From Paraescarpia echinospica (taxonomy: Eukaryota > Annelida > Polychaeta > Sabellida > Siboglinidae): DNA of 64,000 nt. Numbering within the stretch: position 1 is the stretch's first letter; the number at the start of each line of letters is the position of its first letter. This document shows positions 1 through 14,000 of the stretch, in pieces. The translations under genes and the position numbers were made by a program. A model generated the notes under the pieces. It was not told the origin of the DNA. It saw nothing but the letters and a program-made list of their open reading frames with translations, and made no database searches. Location: assembly GCA_020002185.1 (NCBI GenBank), contig CM034531.1:41635327-41699326 (forward strand), given 5' to 3'.

Positions 1-2266
1 AATATACCATGTTGTTACAGTTAGGTAAATCGACAGCGCAATATATACCATGTTGCTACAGTTAGGTAAGTCGATCGACAGCGCAATATATACCATGTTG
101 TTATAGTTAGGTAAGTCGACAGCGCAATATATACCATGTTGATACAGTAAGGTAAGTCGATCGACAGCGCAATATATATCATGTTGTCACAGTTAGGTAA
201 ATCGACAGCGCAATATATACCATGTTGCTACAGTTAGATAAGTTGATCGACAGCGCAATATATACCATGTTGTTACAGTTAGGTAAGTCGACAGCGCAAT
301 ATATACCATGTTGATACAGTTAGGTAAGTCGATCGACAGCACAATATATACAATGTTGTTACAGTTAGGTAAGTCGACAGCGCAATATATACCATGTTGA
401 TACAGTTAGGTAAGTCGATCGACAGCGCAATATATACCATGTTGTTACAGTTAGGTAAATTGACAGCGCAATATATACCATGTTGCTACAGTTAGGTAAG
501 TCGATCGACAGCACAATATATACCATGTTGTTATAGTTAGGTAAGTCGACAGCGCAATATATACCATGTTGATACAGTAAGGTAAGTCGATCGACAGCGC
601 AATATATATCATGTCGTCACAGTTAGGTAAATCGACAGCGCAATATATACCATGTTGCTACAGTTAGGTAAATCGACAGTGCAATATACAATGCTGTTAC
701 AGTTAGGTAAATCAACAGTACAATATACCATGTTGTTACAGTTAGGTAAATCGACAGCGCAATATATACCATGTTGCTACAGTTAGGTAAGTCGATCGAC
801 AGCGCAATATATACCATGTTGTTATAGTTAGGTAAGTCGACAGCGCAATATATACCATGTTGCTACAGTTAGAAAAGTCGATCGACAGCGCAATATATAC
901 CATGTTGTTACAGTTAGGTAAGTCGACAGCGCAATATATACCATGTTGATACAGTTAGGTAAGTCGATCGACAGCGCAGTATATACCATGTTGTTACAGT
1001 TAGGTAAGTCGACAGCGCAATACATACCATGTTGATAGAGTTAGGTAAGTCGACAGCGCAATATATACCATGTTGTTACAGTTAGGTAAGTCGACAGCGC
1101 AATATATACCATGTTGATACAGTTAGGTAAGTCGATCGACAGCGCAATATATACCATGTTGTTACAGTTAGGTAAATCGACAGCGCAATATATACCATGT
1201 TGTTACAGTAAGGTAAGTCGACAGCGCAATATATACCATGTTGTTACAGTTAGGTAAGTCGACAGCGCAATATATACCATGTTGATACATTTAGGTAAGT
1301 CGATCGACAGCACAGTGTATATCATGTTGTCACAGTTAGGTAAATCGACAGCGCAATATATACCATGTTGCTACAGTTAGGTAAGTCGATCGACAGCACA
1401 ATATATACCATGTTGTTACAGTTAGGTAAGTCGACAGCACAATATATACCATGTTGATACAGTTAGGTAAGTCGACAGCGCAATATATACCATGTTGATA
1501 CAGTTAGGTAAGTCGACAGTGCAATATATACCATGTTGATACAGTTAGGTAAGTCGACAGCGCAATATATACCATGTTGATACAGTTAGGTAAGTCGATC
1601 GACAGCGCAGTATATACCATGTTGTTACAGTTAGGTAAGTCGACAGCGCAATACATACCATGTTGATAGAGTTAGGTAAGTCGACAGCGCAATATATACC
1701 ATGTTGTTACAGTTAGGTAAGTCGACAGCGCAATATATACCATGTTGATACAGTTAGGTAAGTCGATCGACAGCGCAATATATACCATGTTGTTACAGTT
1801 AGGTAAATCGACAGCGCAATATATACCATGTTGTTACAGTAAGGTAAGTCGACAGCGCAATATATACCATGTTGTTACAGTTAGGTAAGTCGACAGCGCA
1901 ATATATACCATGTTGATACATTTAGGTAAGTCGATCGACAGCGCAGTGTATATCATGTTGTCACAGTTAGGTAAATCGACAGCGCAATATATACCATGTT
2001 GCTACAGTTAGGTAAGTCGATCGACAGCGCAATATATACCATGTTGCTACAGTTAGATAAGTCGATCGACAGCACAATATATACCATGTTGTTACAGTTA
2101 GGTAAGTCGACAGCGCAATATATACCATGTTGATACAGTTAGGTAAGTCGACAGCGCAATATATACCATGTTGATACAGTTAGGTAAGTCGACAGTGCAA
2201 TATATACCATGTTGATACAGTTAGGTAAGTCGACAGCGCAATATATACCATGTTATTACAACTAGG
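1..2266. repeat. Minisatellite, 41-bp unit with 45-bp variant
   Basis: About fifty tandem copies of a unit built from TATATACCATGTTG, a variable base, TACAGTTAGGTAAG and TCGACAGCGCAA. Many copies carry an extra GATC, turning TCGAC into TCGATCGAC and 41 bp into 45 bp. Larger blocks are themselves duplicated: the block from about 961 recurs at about 1592 (offset 631), and the block holding TTATAGTTAG at 101 recurs at 531. Most units contain TAGGTAAGT, a strong match to the animal 5' splice-site consensus. Open frames on the minus strand are a by-product of the repeat and are not genes. The array continues beyond the left edge. Confidence 0.97.
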
Positions 2267-3690
2267 TGAGTAACTATTGTTACAGCTAGCATAAGCGTCG
2301 GAAGATGATCGATGCACCTGTCAACGTTTCAGTGTCAAAATCCAGGAGAACTTGTAAGACGTTTTTAAAACCTCCAACTGTGCCCCCTTTGCAGCCTACC
2401 AAAGTCTCCCAACTGCACCCCCCCCCCGTTCAGATTACAGTACGGAAGAGTTTTTTCTTTTCCGGAAAGCCGGGAGCAACACAACAAATCTGGGATGGTT
2501 GGCAGCATACCCTGTTTTAGGTACATGATAAACCAGACTCGTATAGACTTTATGATCTTCTACCTACGGGAGTACCAGTTCGGGCATGTTGACGGTTTCG
2601 GAGTTTCCGCCGGAATGGCTGTAAACCGAACACCTTCTTATAGATACAGCCAGTGAAAGTAACTAGCAAATGTACGGAATTCATGTTACATTTCCACTTG
2701 TTTTTGCAGCATCCGCGGAGTACGTGAGTCGAGTTGTGTTCAACAGGGCCCAGAGTGAAGGGGGACGGTGTGTATATGGTTAACCAACCACACAATGTAC
2801 GGTGAACTGTCGCCTTCGTCAATACACAAGTCTCAGACTGTCCAAGAAGGAAATATGCCAGCTTTGTGAAGAGTTGAACAATTTTTAGTGAAAACTCTAC
2901 GATAGCAATACTTTTCCTTTGTGCCACATTGTGTCTAGCGTTTAGCAAATGGTGAAAATGACTGTTTCTTGTGACTGTTCGGCAGGTTCTTTCAGCCTGC
3001 AATGTGACCACAACTAGAATATGTAGCTGTTTAATCTGGAATCATTATACCCAAATTCACAGTGACACGCTGGGAAATGGTCAAAGAAGCCCAGTTAGAT
3101 TACCCTAAATGACCACCTACGCACAACTAGCGTAACCTATATTCTAAACAAAACTTGGCTTTACTAGAAAGAAGACTACGCAACACCGTAAAAGTAATTA
3201 AACATAACCCCCTGGACATAACCCTGCACAATATCTTACAATCCCGTGCATCCGTACTCGAAACAGTGATCCCAACAAATACATACAAATGCATTCATAA
3301 ATACATATGCATGTACACATTCTATCAGAGTAATAAGAGCCTGGAACTAACCAGACTGCCATCATTACATCCCTACCAACAAGTTGTGAGTACCGTTCAT
3401 CTTGCGGCCCCTGCCGACCTAATCCGACTGTATATATAGATTAGTGTTGTTTTACCTACACGCTTATTAATTGCACTATTCTAGTTTATACATTTACTAT
3501 TTGTATTTATTTTATATTTTATTGTTATCTACTTTCGCACAGCTATGCACCCACTGCCATGCGCACCGCATCGCTCCAACACTTTTATGTTAGGCCCTGA
3601 AGGGGTTGTTTTGAGTTAACCGACTGAAGACTGAAAGCAGCAACACAATGTGTCTTACAGAGCCATTCATAGGATTGACATTACAGCTTT
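2267..3690. other. No recognised gene
   Basis: Single-copy-looking sequence between the first minisatellite and a decayed LINE. It holds a short C-rich repeat near 2367-2430 and a 153-codon minus-strand open frame (2550-3011) that I do not recognise and that shows no domain, signal peptide or splice context. Around 3580-3650 the motif GGCCCTGAAGGGG followed by ACTGAAGACTGAAAGC resembles the 3' ends of retroelements, but I cannot assign it. Confidence 0.5.
2367..2430. repeat. Degenerate C-rich direct repeat
   Basis: Two imperfect units of the form AAA-CTCCAACTGTGCCCCC and GTCTCCCAACTGCACCCCC, about 33 bp apart. The same core (TCCAACTGCACCCC) returns in the longer degenerate array at 7125-7375, so the two sites hold one repeat family. 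Confidence 0.55.
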
Positions 3691-5625
3691 AATGGCTGAT
3701 ATCCTTATATCTGACCTTATCAACAGATACAAAAAAACATCTATCTGACTTATGTAAACAGTACTGTCAAGTACTCAATGCATTACTTGACAAACGTGCA
3801 CCTATAAAATCCAAATGGGTGTCAGAAAGGCCACCGGCTCCATGGATGACTTCCGAAATTATACTATCTAAAAGGCGTCGTCGTTATTTAAAGCGTGTAT
3901 GGCGCAAATCACGCTCGCCATTAGATAGATCGCGCTATTCTAAGCAATGTCACCTCTGTAACAGACACATGCTAAAGCTTAATCAGATTATTTTACAAAT
4001 ATGGTCATAAATAAATCTGATAATCCGCGTCAGTTATGGAACTGCATCAATAACATTCTACACAGACGGCCTACTCCATCGCTACCTGATCATGTGTCAA
4101 TTAAGTCTCAATGTGATTCGTTCTCTAGTCACTTTAAGAATAAAATCAGTATTATTCGTTCTGCTTTCCCACGTCATAATATAAGTAATGTCAGTGTGGA
4201 CTTTCCACAAGTAAATTCTCAACTTGTATCATTTGAACCTGCAACAGTTGATGAAGTTAGGAAAATAATTATGTCCTTCACAAATAAATCTTGTGCACTT
4301 GATCCATTTCCAACAATACTGCTAAACGCATGTCTTGATACACTAATTGGACCTATAACAAATATCATAAATGCATCACGTTGCTCTGGCTGTTTTCCTG
4401 ATGATTTCAAATACGCCCATGTCACACCACTTCTTAAGAAGTCATCTCTGCCTAAACAAGACCTAAACAGTTATAGACCTATTTCCAATCTCAGCTTCAT
4501 TTCCAAAATACTAGAAAAGGTTGTAGCAAGTCGTCTAAGGTCTCACACAAATGTCTTAAACTAATGTGTCACAATCAGCATATAGGCAGTTTCATTCAAC
4601 AGAGACTGCCCTCTTAAAGGTTCATAATGACATTAACTTGAACATTAATAATGGTAAAGTGACTGCACTTACCTTACTAGATCTCTCTGCCGCGATTGAC
4701 ACGATTGATCACAGCATTCTCATTTAACGCCTATTAAAGTGGTACGGCATATCTGGCACAGCTCTAAGCTGGTTTTCTTCATATATCTAACTGATAGATT
4801 TCAAACTATAAAGATTGGGAACTGCTTTTCAGCTGCACTGCCGGCTTTATTTGGTGTTCCCCAGGGTTCTGTTCTTGGGCCTTTGCTTTTTACTCTTTAC
4901 ACCACGCTACTAAGCTCTGTTATACAAAGACATAACTTGGATCATCATCTTTATGCTGATGATACTCAGATCTACATTTCTTTGGCTACCCCGGATACAA
5001 ATCGCAACAGCGCTTGTTAGCAGCAGACTTGACTATTGCAATTCCCTCCATTATAATATCGCTAGCAAGGATGTCACAAAACTTCAGCGTGTCCAAAATT
5101 GTCTAGCAAGAGTAGTTACAAGATATCCTCGTTTTTCTCGCTCTGTACCACTTTTGAAGTCTTTGCATTGGCTTCCTGTACGATATCGTATAATATTTAA
5201 GATATGTACCATTACACACCAGGCACTGTCCAATAAGCAACCATCTTATTTGCATTCATTGCTTACTCCTGTAAGAAAACCTATCCAGCTTCGATTATCT
5301 AGTTCTGACCTACTTTTTGTTCCTAGAGTCAACACTAACATTGGAACTAGGGCTCTTTTCTGTTGCTGCACCAACTTTTTGGAATGTGCTCCCTCTTAGT
5401 GTTAGATCAGTTGAAAATATTACAAAATTCCGTCGTCATTTAAAAACGTATCTTTACAACCTTGCTTATCCACCGTAGCTCCCTAGCGCCTTGATCCATC
5501 TGTTGACAACTGGAAAACTACTTATGGATTTTGAGATTGACCAATCCTTTTGTTTTGATGCGCCTCTGAACTCTGATTTAGGCGCAATAGAAGTTATCGT
5601 ATTATTATTATTATTATTATTATAT
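3690..5625 (+). pseudogene. Decayed CR1/L2-like LINE, RT and 3' end
   Basis: Remains of the second ORF of a non-LTR retrotransposon. Reading across frameshifts one sees the linker upstream of the reverse transcriptase (APWMTSEI, 3835-3860), then the RT (LDPFPTILL; YRPISNLSFISKILEKVV at about 4474-4520; [13 protein letters not shown] near 4853; LYADDTQIY near 4950) and the C-terminal region (SRLDYCNSL, LHWLPVRYRI, about 5020-5200). The endonuclease is missing, so the copy is 5' truncated. YADDTQIY passes almost directly into SSRLDYCN at about 4990-5020, so the stretch normally between them is deleted. The element ends in a (ATT)n tail at 5600-5624. It cannot move by itself. Confidence 0.85.
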
Positions 5626-6573
5626 GAATAAAACCATTATATAATGTTTACACGAATACATAAATGTATAAGCTTCTGTATCCTACATAAAATAAGTTTT
5701 TAGGGGGGGAGCTAAATCTATCTTCAGCCCCCAAACAAAAAAAGACGGCTGATCCCCTAAGCCACCCAGTTCCGACACCAATGAATATTGAGTAAATTAC
5801 CATTGGCGTGTTATTGTTAATCGTATTTTCAAATGGTGTGTTTGTGTTGACTCCATTCGGTGCATAGGTCCGACAAAATGCTCTTTGTTTCTCTCTAAAT
5901 AGTACTAGCAAAAATCCTCGTCACCTCAACCTTGGTAGTTGACAGTCGTGATAGTAATATTTACGAAATTGTTAGAAAATACACTACATTGTTACATAGT
6001 GCTTGTAGCTGTTTATTCAAAATGACGAAGGTCGGAAAGAATGTGAAGTTCACGTCGATCCCTGGTCTTAATAGTGTAAAATTGTCAAGGTAGACATTAG
6101 CATTACTGGGCTGCGTCTACTCCATGTTGCCAAGTCCATGACGCAGGCCGTTTTTCCGAAGTAATTGGTGCGCGCGCGTGGTTCCTTCCATTGGTAGATT
6201 ACGTTTTATGTATTACGCGAACATTACGTTTTAGGTTCCGAACAACTGATTTATTCCATAAAAGGTGAGAATCTTGACACGTAGGGGGTACTTTGAAAAT
6301 ATATATATATTACGCTCTATTCTAGAGGTCGTAGATTAATCCCTGAAAGCTTAGCGCTCAATGTTCAAGCCGTCTAAGTGGAAATCGTTACCTATCCCTA
6401 TACATACGCAAGCTCGATTATAAGTCGGATCCCGAGAGCAACCACTACGTTGTGAAACGTGTGTCTGACAGAAAGGCAGTTCTTTTATACGCGTATCAAA
6501 TGTCTAATTGGGACATGAGCGACCTTGACAGTGATATCCGAAAAGTCAAACTGGCTGCCTGGTATCATGCTAA

Positions 6574-6623
6574 CAAAAAGGATTGCCAAGGCTCAGACCA
6601 TTCTGAGCCTTGGCAACCTTTTG
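6574..6623. other. Near-perfect hairpin, 15-bp core stem
   Basis: TTGCCAAGGCTCAGA (6583-6597) faces its exact reverse complement at 6602-6616 across a 4-base loop CCAT. With one bulged A the stem extends outward by AAAAGG/CCTTTT, giving about 21 paired bases. It is not part of a tandem repeat in this window. Confidence 0.9.
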
Positions 6624-7124
6624 ACTGTTTTGTAATAAGATATTATTAAATTGGCTGAGAGCCGGATTATATAAATCGAAGGGACGATATTTCGATGACA
6701 CTTTCCATCTGTTCATAAGTTGGGCATTTCAACTCCCTTCGCTTTGCGTGTCTCTTAAGAAACACTTCAAGCTGTTGGTCCCTTTTTGCCTGTGTTTATG
6801 CCAGTGGAAGTAGAAGAAAAACGTGTTCCGCCATGTGGATTGTTGAAAACTTCCGTATAGGTGATGTACTGCGCTATATATAATACAAAAAAGATCATCA
6901 CACTGACAGTTGCAATTATCTTGACAATGACAAGGTACCTTTCTTATATGCCGTTTGAAAAAAGTGTCTTGAGCGGATGGTGACGATAATTTGTCAGTGG
7001 CATACAATGTGTATATATGGCTTGTGCATAAACATATATAAGTTATACAGCCTCGGGTCCATAGCATCATTGGTTATATGTATGTTTGTTTGTGTAAGTG
7101 TGAGAGTGCGTGCGTTTTGATCAG

Positions 7125-7375
7125 CGATTACAGACTCCAAAAAAAACTCCAAATACACCCCCCTTCAAATATCCAACTGCACCCCTCTTAAGGCTCCCAA
7201 TAATATCAAACTGTACCCTCTTCATGGCAAATGCAACCATGAGACTCATCAAAATTGTCCAAATACACCCCCTAGAGACACATCAAAAATATCCAACTAC
7301 ACCCCCTAGAGACACATCAAAAATATCCAACTACACCCGTTGCGGCTCAACAAAATCCTTCAACTGAGCCCCCGC
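7125..7375. repeat. Degenerate ~33-bp C-rich tandem repeat
   Basis: About seven imperfect units of the form AAATATCCAACTACACCCCC followed by TAGAGACACATC. Two adjacent units near 7270-7335 are almost identical and the rest have diverged. It shares its core with 2367-2430. Confidence 0.75.
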
Positions 7376-7574
7376 CCTGACAGCAAAACCAAAACGGGGG
7401 CATGCACCCTACGCGTGGATCCGCGCCCGAACCACGCACAATACATCACCAATTTACGAACCGCAAACATCTATGGTAATATGTATTTTGATTTTCTTGT
7501 GTCATCCTTATACTTTAAGTACTTTGTGCTCGTCGTTGACAGTCGCTTTGTTTTCGAGGATGACCCATCGTCCC

Positions 7575-7587
7575 GTGTGGGTGTGTG

Positions 7588-7619
<32 letters not shown>
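7575..7619. repeat. GTGC/GT microsatellite
   Basis: GTGTGGGTGTGTGTGCGTGC followed by a run of GTGC tetranucleotides. Simple sequence with no coding value. Confidence 0.9.
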
Positions 7620-7973
7620 ATAGTTATACGAATTGCGGCCCGAGTAAAATGTTAGTTCATCTTGAACAACGACGTCTCAATCCTATGAATCCCACCCTAA
7701 TGCCACACCAATACGCAAATTAGAATCGGCGCAAGCACTACTCAACTGGCACGATCGAAGACGCAGCAGAATCTGAGTAATGACGTCATTGCAACTGTTA
7801 TTCTGCACTAAATTATAATAACATTTAAAACTACTGGCCTAGCTCCTCGAAATGGCTCATGCAGATTACGTACACAACTATGTGGCCTTCATGGTTAGTA
7901 TGGTATATATGTTTGACTTGATAGGGCATTCAAACAGAGCGGGATTTTCATCACGTGACGTTCATTGTTTCTG

Positions 7974-8024
7974 CATGACAACACGTAATACGTTGTCATG
8001 CTAACTGAATGATGTTCAGTTAGC
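7974..8024. other. Two adjoining inverted repeats at the head of the 54-bp array
   Basis: CATGACAAC (7974-7982) pairs with GTTGTCATG (7992-8000). Immediately after, GCTAACTGAA (8000-8009) pairs with TTCAGTTAGC (8015-8024) around TGATG. The second stem uses the first copy of the minisatellite motif as its right arm, so the array begins at the symmetry axis of a palindrome. Confidence 0.85.
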
Positions 8025-11000
8025 GCTACCATATTTCACCCACGGACGGTGATGTGTACAACGAATGTTGTTCAGTTAGCGCTACCATTCCACCCACGGA
8101 CGGTGATGTGTACAACGAATGCTGTTCAGTTAGCGCTACCATATTCCACCCACGGACGGTGATGAGTACAACGAATGATGTTCAGTTAGCGCCACCATTC
8201 CACCCACGGACGGTGATGTGTACAACGAATGATGTTCAGTTAGCGCTACCATTCCACCCACGGACGGTGATGTGTACAACGAATACTGTTCAGTTAGCGC
8301 TAACATATTCCACCCACGGACGGTGATGTGTACAACGAATGCTGTTCAGTTAGCGCCACCATTCCACCCACGGACAGTGATGTGTATAACGAATGATGTT
8401 CAGTTAGCGCTACCATTCCACCCACGGACGGTGATGTGTACAACGAATACTGTTCAGTTAGCGCTAACATATTCCACCCACGGACGGTGATGTGTACAAC
8501 GAATGATGTTCAGTTAGCGCCACCATTCCACCCACGGACAGTGATGTGCACAACGAATGATGTTCAGTTAGCGCTACCATTCCACCCACGGACGGTGATG
8601 TGTACAACGAATGCTGTTCAGTTAGCGCCACCATTCCACCCACGGACGGTGATGTGTACAACAAATTATGTTCATTTAGCGCTACCATTCCACCCACGGG
8701 CGGTGATGTGTACAACGAATGATGTTCAGTTAGCGCTACCATTCCACCCACAGACGGTGATGTGTATAACGAATGATGTTCAGTTAGCGCTACCATTCCA
8801 CCCACGGACGGTGATGTGTACAACGAATGATGTTCAGTTAGCGCCACCATTCCACCCACGGGCGGTGATGTGTACAACGAATAATGTTCAGTTAGCGCTA
8901 CCATTCCACCCACAGACGGTGAGGTGTACAACGAATGATGTCCAGTTAGCGCTACCATTCCACCCACGGACGGTGAGGTGTACAACGAATGATGTTCAGT
9001 TAGCGCTACCATATTCCACCCACGGACGGTGATGTGTACAACGAATGATGTTCATTTAGCGCTACCATTCCACCCACGGACGGTGAGGTGTACAACGAAT
9101 GATGTCCAGTTAGCGCTACCATTCCACCCACAGACGGTGATGTGTACAACGAATGCTGTTCAGTTAGCGCCACCATTCCACCCACGGACGGTGATGTGTA
9201 CAACAAATTATGTTCAGTTAGCGCTACCATTCCACCCACGGGCGGTGATGTGTACAACGAATGATGTTCAGTTAGCGCTACCATTCCACCCACAGACGGT
9301 GATGTGTATAACGAATGATGTTCAGTTAGCGCCACCATTCCACCCACGGGCGGTGATGTGTACAACGAATAATGTTCAGTTAGCGCTACCATTCCACCCA
9401 CAGACGGCGATGTGTATAACGAATGATGTTCAGTTAGCGCTACCATTCCACCCACGGACGGTGATGTGTACAACAAATTATGTTCATTTAGCGCTACCAT
9501 TCCACCCACGGGCGGTGATGTGTACAACGAATGATGTTCAGTTAGCGCTACCATTCCACCCACAGACGGTGATGTGTATAACGAATGATGTTCAGTTAGC
9601 GCAACCATTCCACCCACGGATGGTGATGTGTACAACGAATGATGTTCAGTTAGCGCCACCATTCCACCCACGGGCGGTGATGTGTACAACGAATAATGTT
9701 CAGTTAGCGCTACCATTCCACCCACAGACGGTGAGGTGTACAACGAATGATGTCCAGTTAGCGCTACCATTCCACCCACGGACGGTGAGGTGTACAACGA
9801 ATGATGTTCAGTTAGCGCTACCATATTCCACCCACGGACGGTGATGTGTACAACGAATGATGTTCATTTAGCGCTACCATTCCACCCACGGACGGTGAGG
9901 TGTACAACGAATGATGTCCAGTTAGCGCTACCATTCCACCCACAGACGGTGATGTGTACAACGAATGCTGTTCAGTTAGCGCCACCATTCCACCCACGGA
10001 CGGTGATGTGTACAACAAATTATGTTCAGTTAGCGCTACCATTCCACCCACGGGCGGTGATGTGTACAACGAATGATGTTCAGTTAGCGCTACCATTCCA
10101 CCCACAGACGGTGATGTGTATAACGAATGATGTTCAGTTAGCGCTACCATTCCACCCACGGACGGTGATGTGTACAACGAATGATGTTCAGTTAGCGCCA
10201 CCATTCCACCCACGGGCGGTGATGTGTACAACGAATAATGTTCAGTTAGCGTTACCATTCCACCCACAGACGGTGAGGTGTACAACGAATGATGTCCAGT
10301 TAGCGCTACCATTCCACCCACGGACGGTGATGTGTACAACGAATGATGTTCATTTAGCGCTACCATTTCACCCACGGACGGTGAGGTGTACAACGAATGA
10401 TGTCCAGTTAGCGCTACCATTCCACCCACAGACGGTGATGTGTACAACGAATGATGTTCAGTTAGCGCTACCATATTCCACTCACGGACGGTGATGTGTA
10501 CAACGAATGATGTTCATTTAGCGCTACCATTCCACCCACGGACGGTGAAGTGTACAACGAATGATGTCCAGTTAGCGCTACCATTCCACCCACAGACGGT
10601 GATGTGTATAACGAATGATGTTCAGTTAGCGCTACCCTATTCCACCCACGGACGGTGATGTGTACAACAAATTATGTTCATTTAGCGCTACCATTCCACC
10701 CACGGGCGGTGATGTGTACAACGAATGCTGTTCAGTTAGCGCTACCATTCCACCCTCAGACGGTGATGTGTATAAAGAATGATGTTCAGTTAGCGCTACC
10801 ATTCCACCCACGGACGGTGATGTGTACAACGAATGATGTTCATTTAGCGCTACCATTCCACCCACGGACGGTGAGGTGTATAACGAATGATGTCCAGTTA
10901 GCGCTATCATTCCACCCACGGACGGTGAGGTGTACTACGAATGATGTTCATTTAGCGCTACCATTCCACCCACAGACGGTGATGTGTACAACGAATGATG

Positions 11001-14000
11001 TTCATTTAGCGCTACCATTCCACCCACGGACGGTGAGGTGTACAACGAATGATGGCCAGTTAGCGCTATCATTCCACCCACGGACGGTGAGGTGTACAAC
11101 GAATGATGTTCAGTTAGCGCTACCATATTCCACCCACGGACGGTGAGGTGTACAACGAATGTTGCTCATTTAGCGCTACCATTCCACCCACGGACGGTGA
11201 GGTATACAACGAATGATGTTCAGTTAGCGCTACCATATTCCACCCACGGACGGTGATGTGTATAACGAATGATGTTCAGTTAGCGCTACCATTCCACCCA
11301 CGGACGGTGATGTGTACAACGAATGATGCTCATTTAGCGCTACCATTCCACCCACAGACGGTGATGTGTACAACGAATGATGTTCAGTTAGCGTACCGTA
11401 TTCCACTCACGGACATTGAGGTGTACAACGAATGATGTTCATTTAGCGCTACCATTCCACCCACAGACGGTGACGTGTACAACGAATTATGTTCAGTTAG
11501 CGCTACTATATTGCACCCACGAACGGTGATGTGTACAACGAATGATGTTCATTTAACGCTACCATTCCAACCACAGACGGTGATGTGTACAACGAATGAT
11601 GTTCATTTAGCGCTACCATTCCACCCACGGAGGATGAGGTGTACAACGAATGATGTCCAGTTAGCGTTATCATTCCACCCACGGACGGTGAGGTGTACAA
11701 CGAATGATGTTCAGTTAGCGCTACCATATTCCACCCACGGACGGTGATGTGTATAACGAATGATGTTCAGTTAGCGCTACCATTCCACCCACGGACGGTG
11801 ATGTGTACAACGAATGATGCTCATTTAGCGCTACCATTCCACCCACAGACGGTGATGTGTACAACGAATGATGTTCAGTTAGCGTACCATATTCCACTCA
11901 CGGACATTGAGGTGTACAACGAATGATGTTCATTTAGCCCTACCATATTGCACCCACGAACGGTGATGTGTACAACGAATGATGTTCATTTAACGCTACC
12001 ATTCCAACCACAGACGGTGATGTGTACAACGAATGATGTTCATTTAGCGCTACCATTCCACCCACGGAGGATGAGGTGTACAACGAATGATGTCCAGTTA
12101 GCGTTATCATTCCACCCACGGACGGTGAGGTGTACAACGAATGATACTCATTTAGCGCTACCATTCCACCCACGGACGGTGAGGTATACAACGAATGATG
12201 TTCAGTTAGCGCTACCATATTCCACCCACGGACGGTGATGTGTACAACAAATGCTGTTTAGTTAGCGCTACCATTCCACCCACGGACGGTGATGTGTACA
12301 ACGAATGATGTTCATTTAGCGCTACCATTCCACCCACAGACGGTGATGTGTATAACGAATGATGTTCAGTTAGCGCTACCATATTCCACCCACGGACGGT
12401 GATGTGTACAACAAATTATGTTCATTTAGCGCTACCGTTCCACCCACGGGCGGTGATGTGTACAACGAATGCTGTTCAGTTAGCTCTACCATTCCACCCA
12501 CAGACGGTGATGTGTATGACGAATGATGTTCAGTTAGCGCTACCATTCCACCCACGGACGGTGATGTGTACAACGAATGACGTTCATTTAGCGCTACCAT
12601 TCCACCCACGGACGGTGAGGTGTATAACGAATGATGTCCAGTTAGCGCTATCATTCCACCCACGGACGGTGAGGTGTACTACGAATGATGTTCATTTAGC
12701 GCTACCATTCCACCCACAGACGGTGATGTGTACAACGAATGATGTTCATTTAGCGCTACCATTCCACCCACGGACGGTGAGGTGTACAACGAATGATGGC
12801 CAGTTAGCGCTATCATTCCACCCACGGACGGTGAGGTGTACAACGAATGATGTTCAGTTAGCGCTACCATATTCCACCCACGGACAGTGAGGTGTACAAC
12901 GAATGATGTTCATTTAGCGCTACCATTCCACCCACAGACGGTGATGTGTACAACGAATGATGTTCAGTTAGCGCTACTATATTGCACCCACGAACGGTGA
13001 TGTGTACAACGAATGATGTTCATTTAACGCTACCATTCCAACCACAGACGGTGATGTGTACAACGAATGATGTTCATTTAGCGCTACCATTCCACCCACG
13101 GACGGTGAGGTGTACAACGAATGATGTCCAGTTAGCGCTATCATTCCACCCACGGACGGTGAGGTGTACAACGAATGATGTTCAGTTAGCGCTACCATAT
13201 TCCACCCACGGACGATGAGGTGTACAACGAATGATGTCCAGTTAGCGCTATCATTCCACCCACGGACGGTGAGGTGTACAACGAATGATGTTCAGTTAGC
13301 GCTACCACATTCCACCCACGGACGGTGAGGTGTACAACGAATGATGCTCATTTAGCGCTACCATTCCACCCACGGACGGTGAGGTATACAACGAATGATG
13401 TTCAGTTAGCGCTACCATATTCCACCCACGGACGGTGAGGTGTACAACGAATGATGTTCATTTAGCGCTACCATTCCACCTACAGACGGTGATGTGTACA
13501 ACGAATGATGTTTAGTTAGCGCTACTATATTGCACCCACGAACGGTGATGTGTACAACGAATGATGTTCATTTAACGGTACCATTCCAACCACAGACGGT
13601 GATGTGTACAACGAATGATGTTCATTTAGCGCTACCATTCCACCCACGGACGGTGAGGTGTACAACGAATGCTGTTCAGTTAGCGCTACTATATTGCACC
13701 CACGAACTGTGATGTGTACAACGAATGATGTTCATTTAACGCTACCATTCCAACCACAGACGGTGATGTGTACAACGAATGATGTTCATTTAGCGCTACC
13801 ATTCCACCCACGGACGGTGAGGTGTACAACGAATGATGTCCAGTTAGCGCTACTATATTGCACCCACGGACGGTGATGTGTACAACGAATGATGTTCATT
13901 TAACGGTACCATTCCAACCACAGACGGTGATGTGTACAACGAATGATGTTCATTTAGCGCTACCATTCCACCCACGGACGGTGATGTGTACAACGAATGA

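Larger units (their letters stand above)
5626..7973. other. No recognised gene; simple repeats and one hairpin
   Basis: AT-rich spacer between the LINE and the large minisatellite. A 65-codon plus frame at 6452-6649 can be read upstream without a stop for some distance, but I recognise no family and it ends in the hairpin at 6574-6623. Other contents are a short (AT)n at 6299-6310, a C-rich degenerate repeat and a GTGC microsatellite, listed separately. Confidence 0.5.

Noticed and set aside
2550..3011. 153-codon minus frame
   Set aside because: No similarity I recognise, no domain and no supporting context; length alone is weak evidence.
6729..7070. 113-codon minus frame with CHCQDNCNCQC
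   Set aside because: The cysteine pattern is short and not that of the CXC family seen at 60283-60390; no other support.
8464..10494. Long open frames of 180-270 codons on both strands
   Set aside because: They follow the 54-bp repeat exactly, exist on both strands, and have no unique domain, start context or splice signals.
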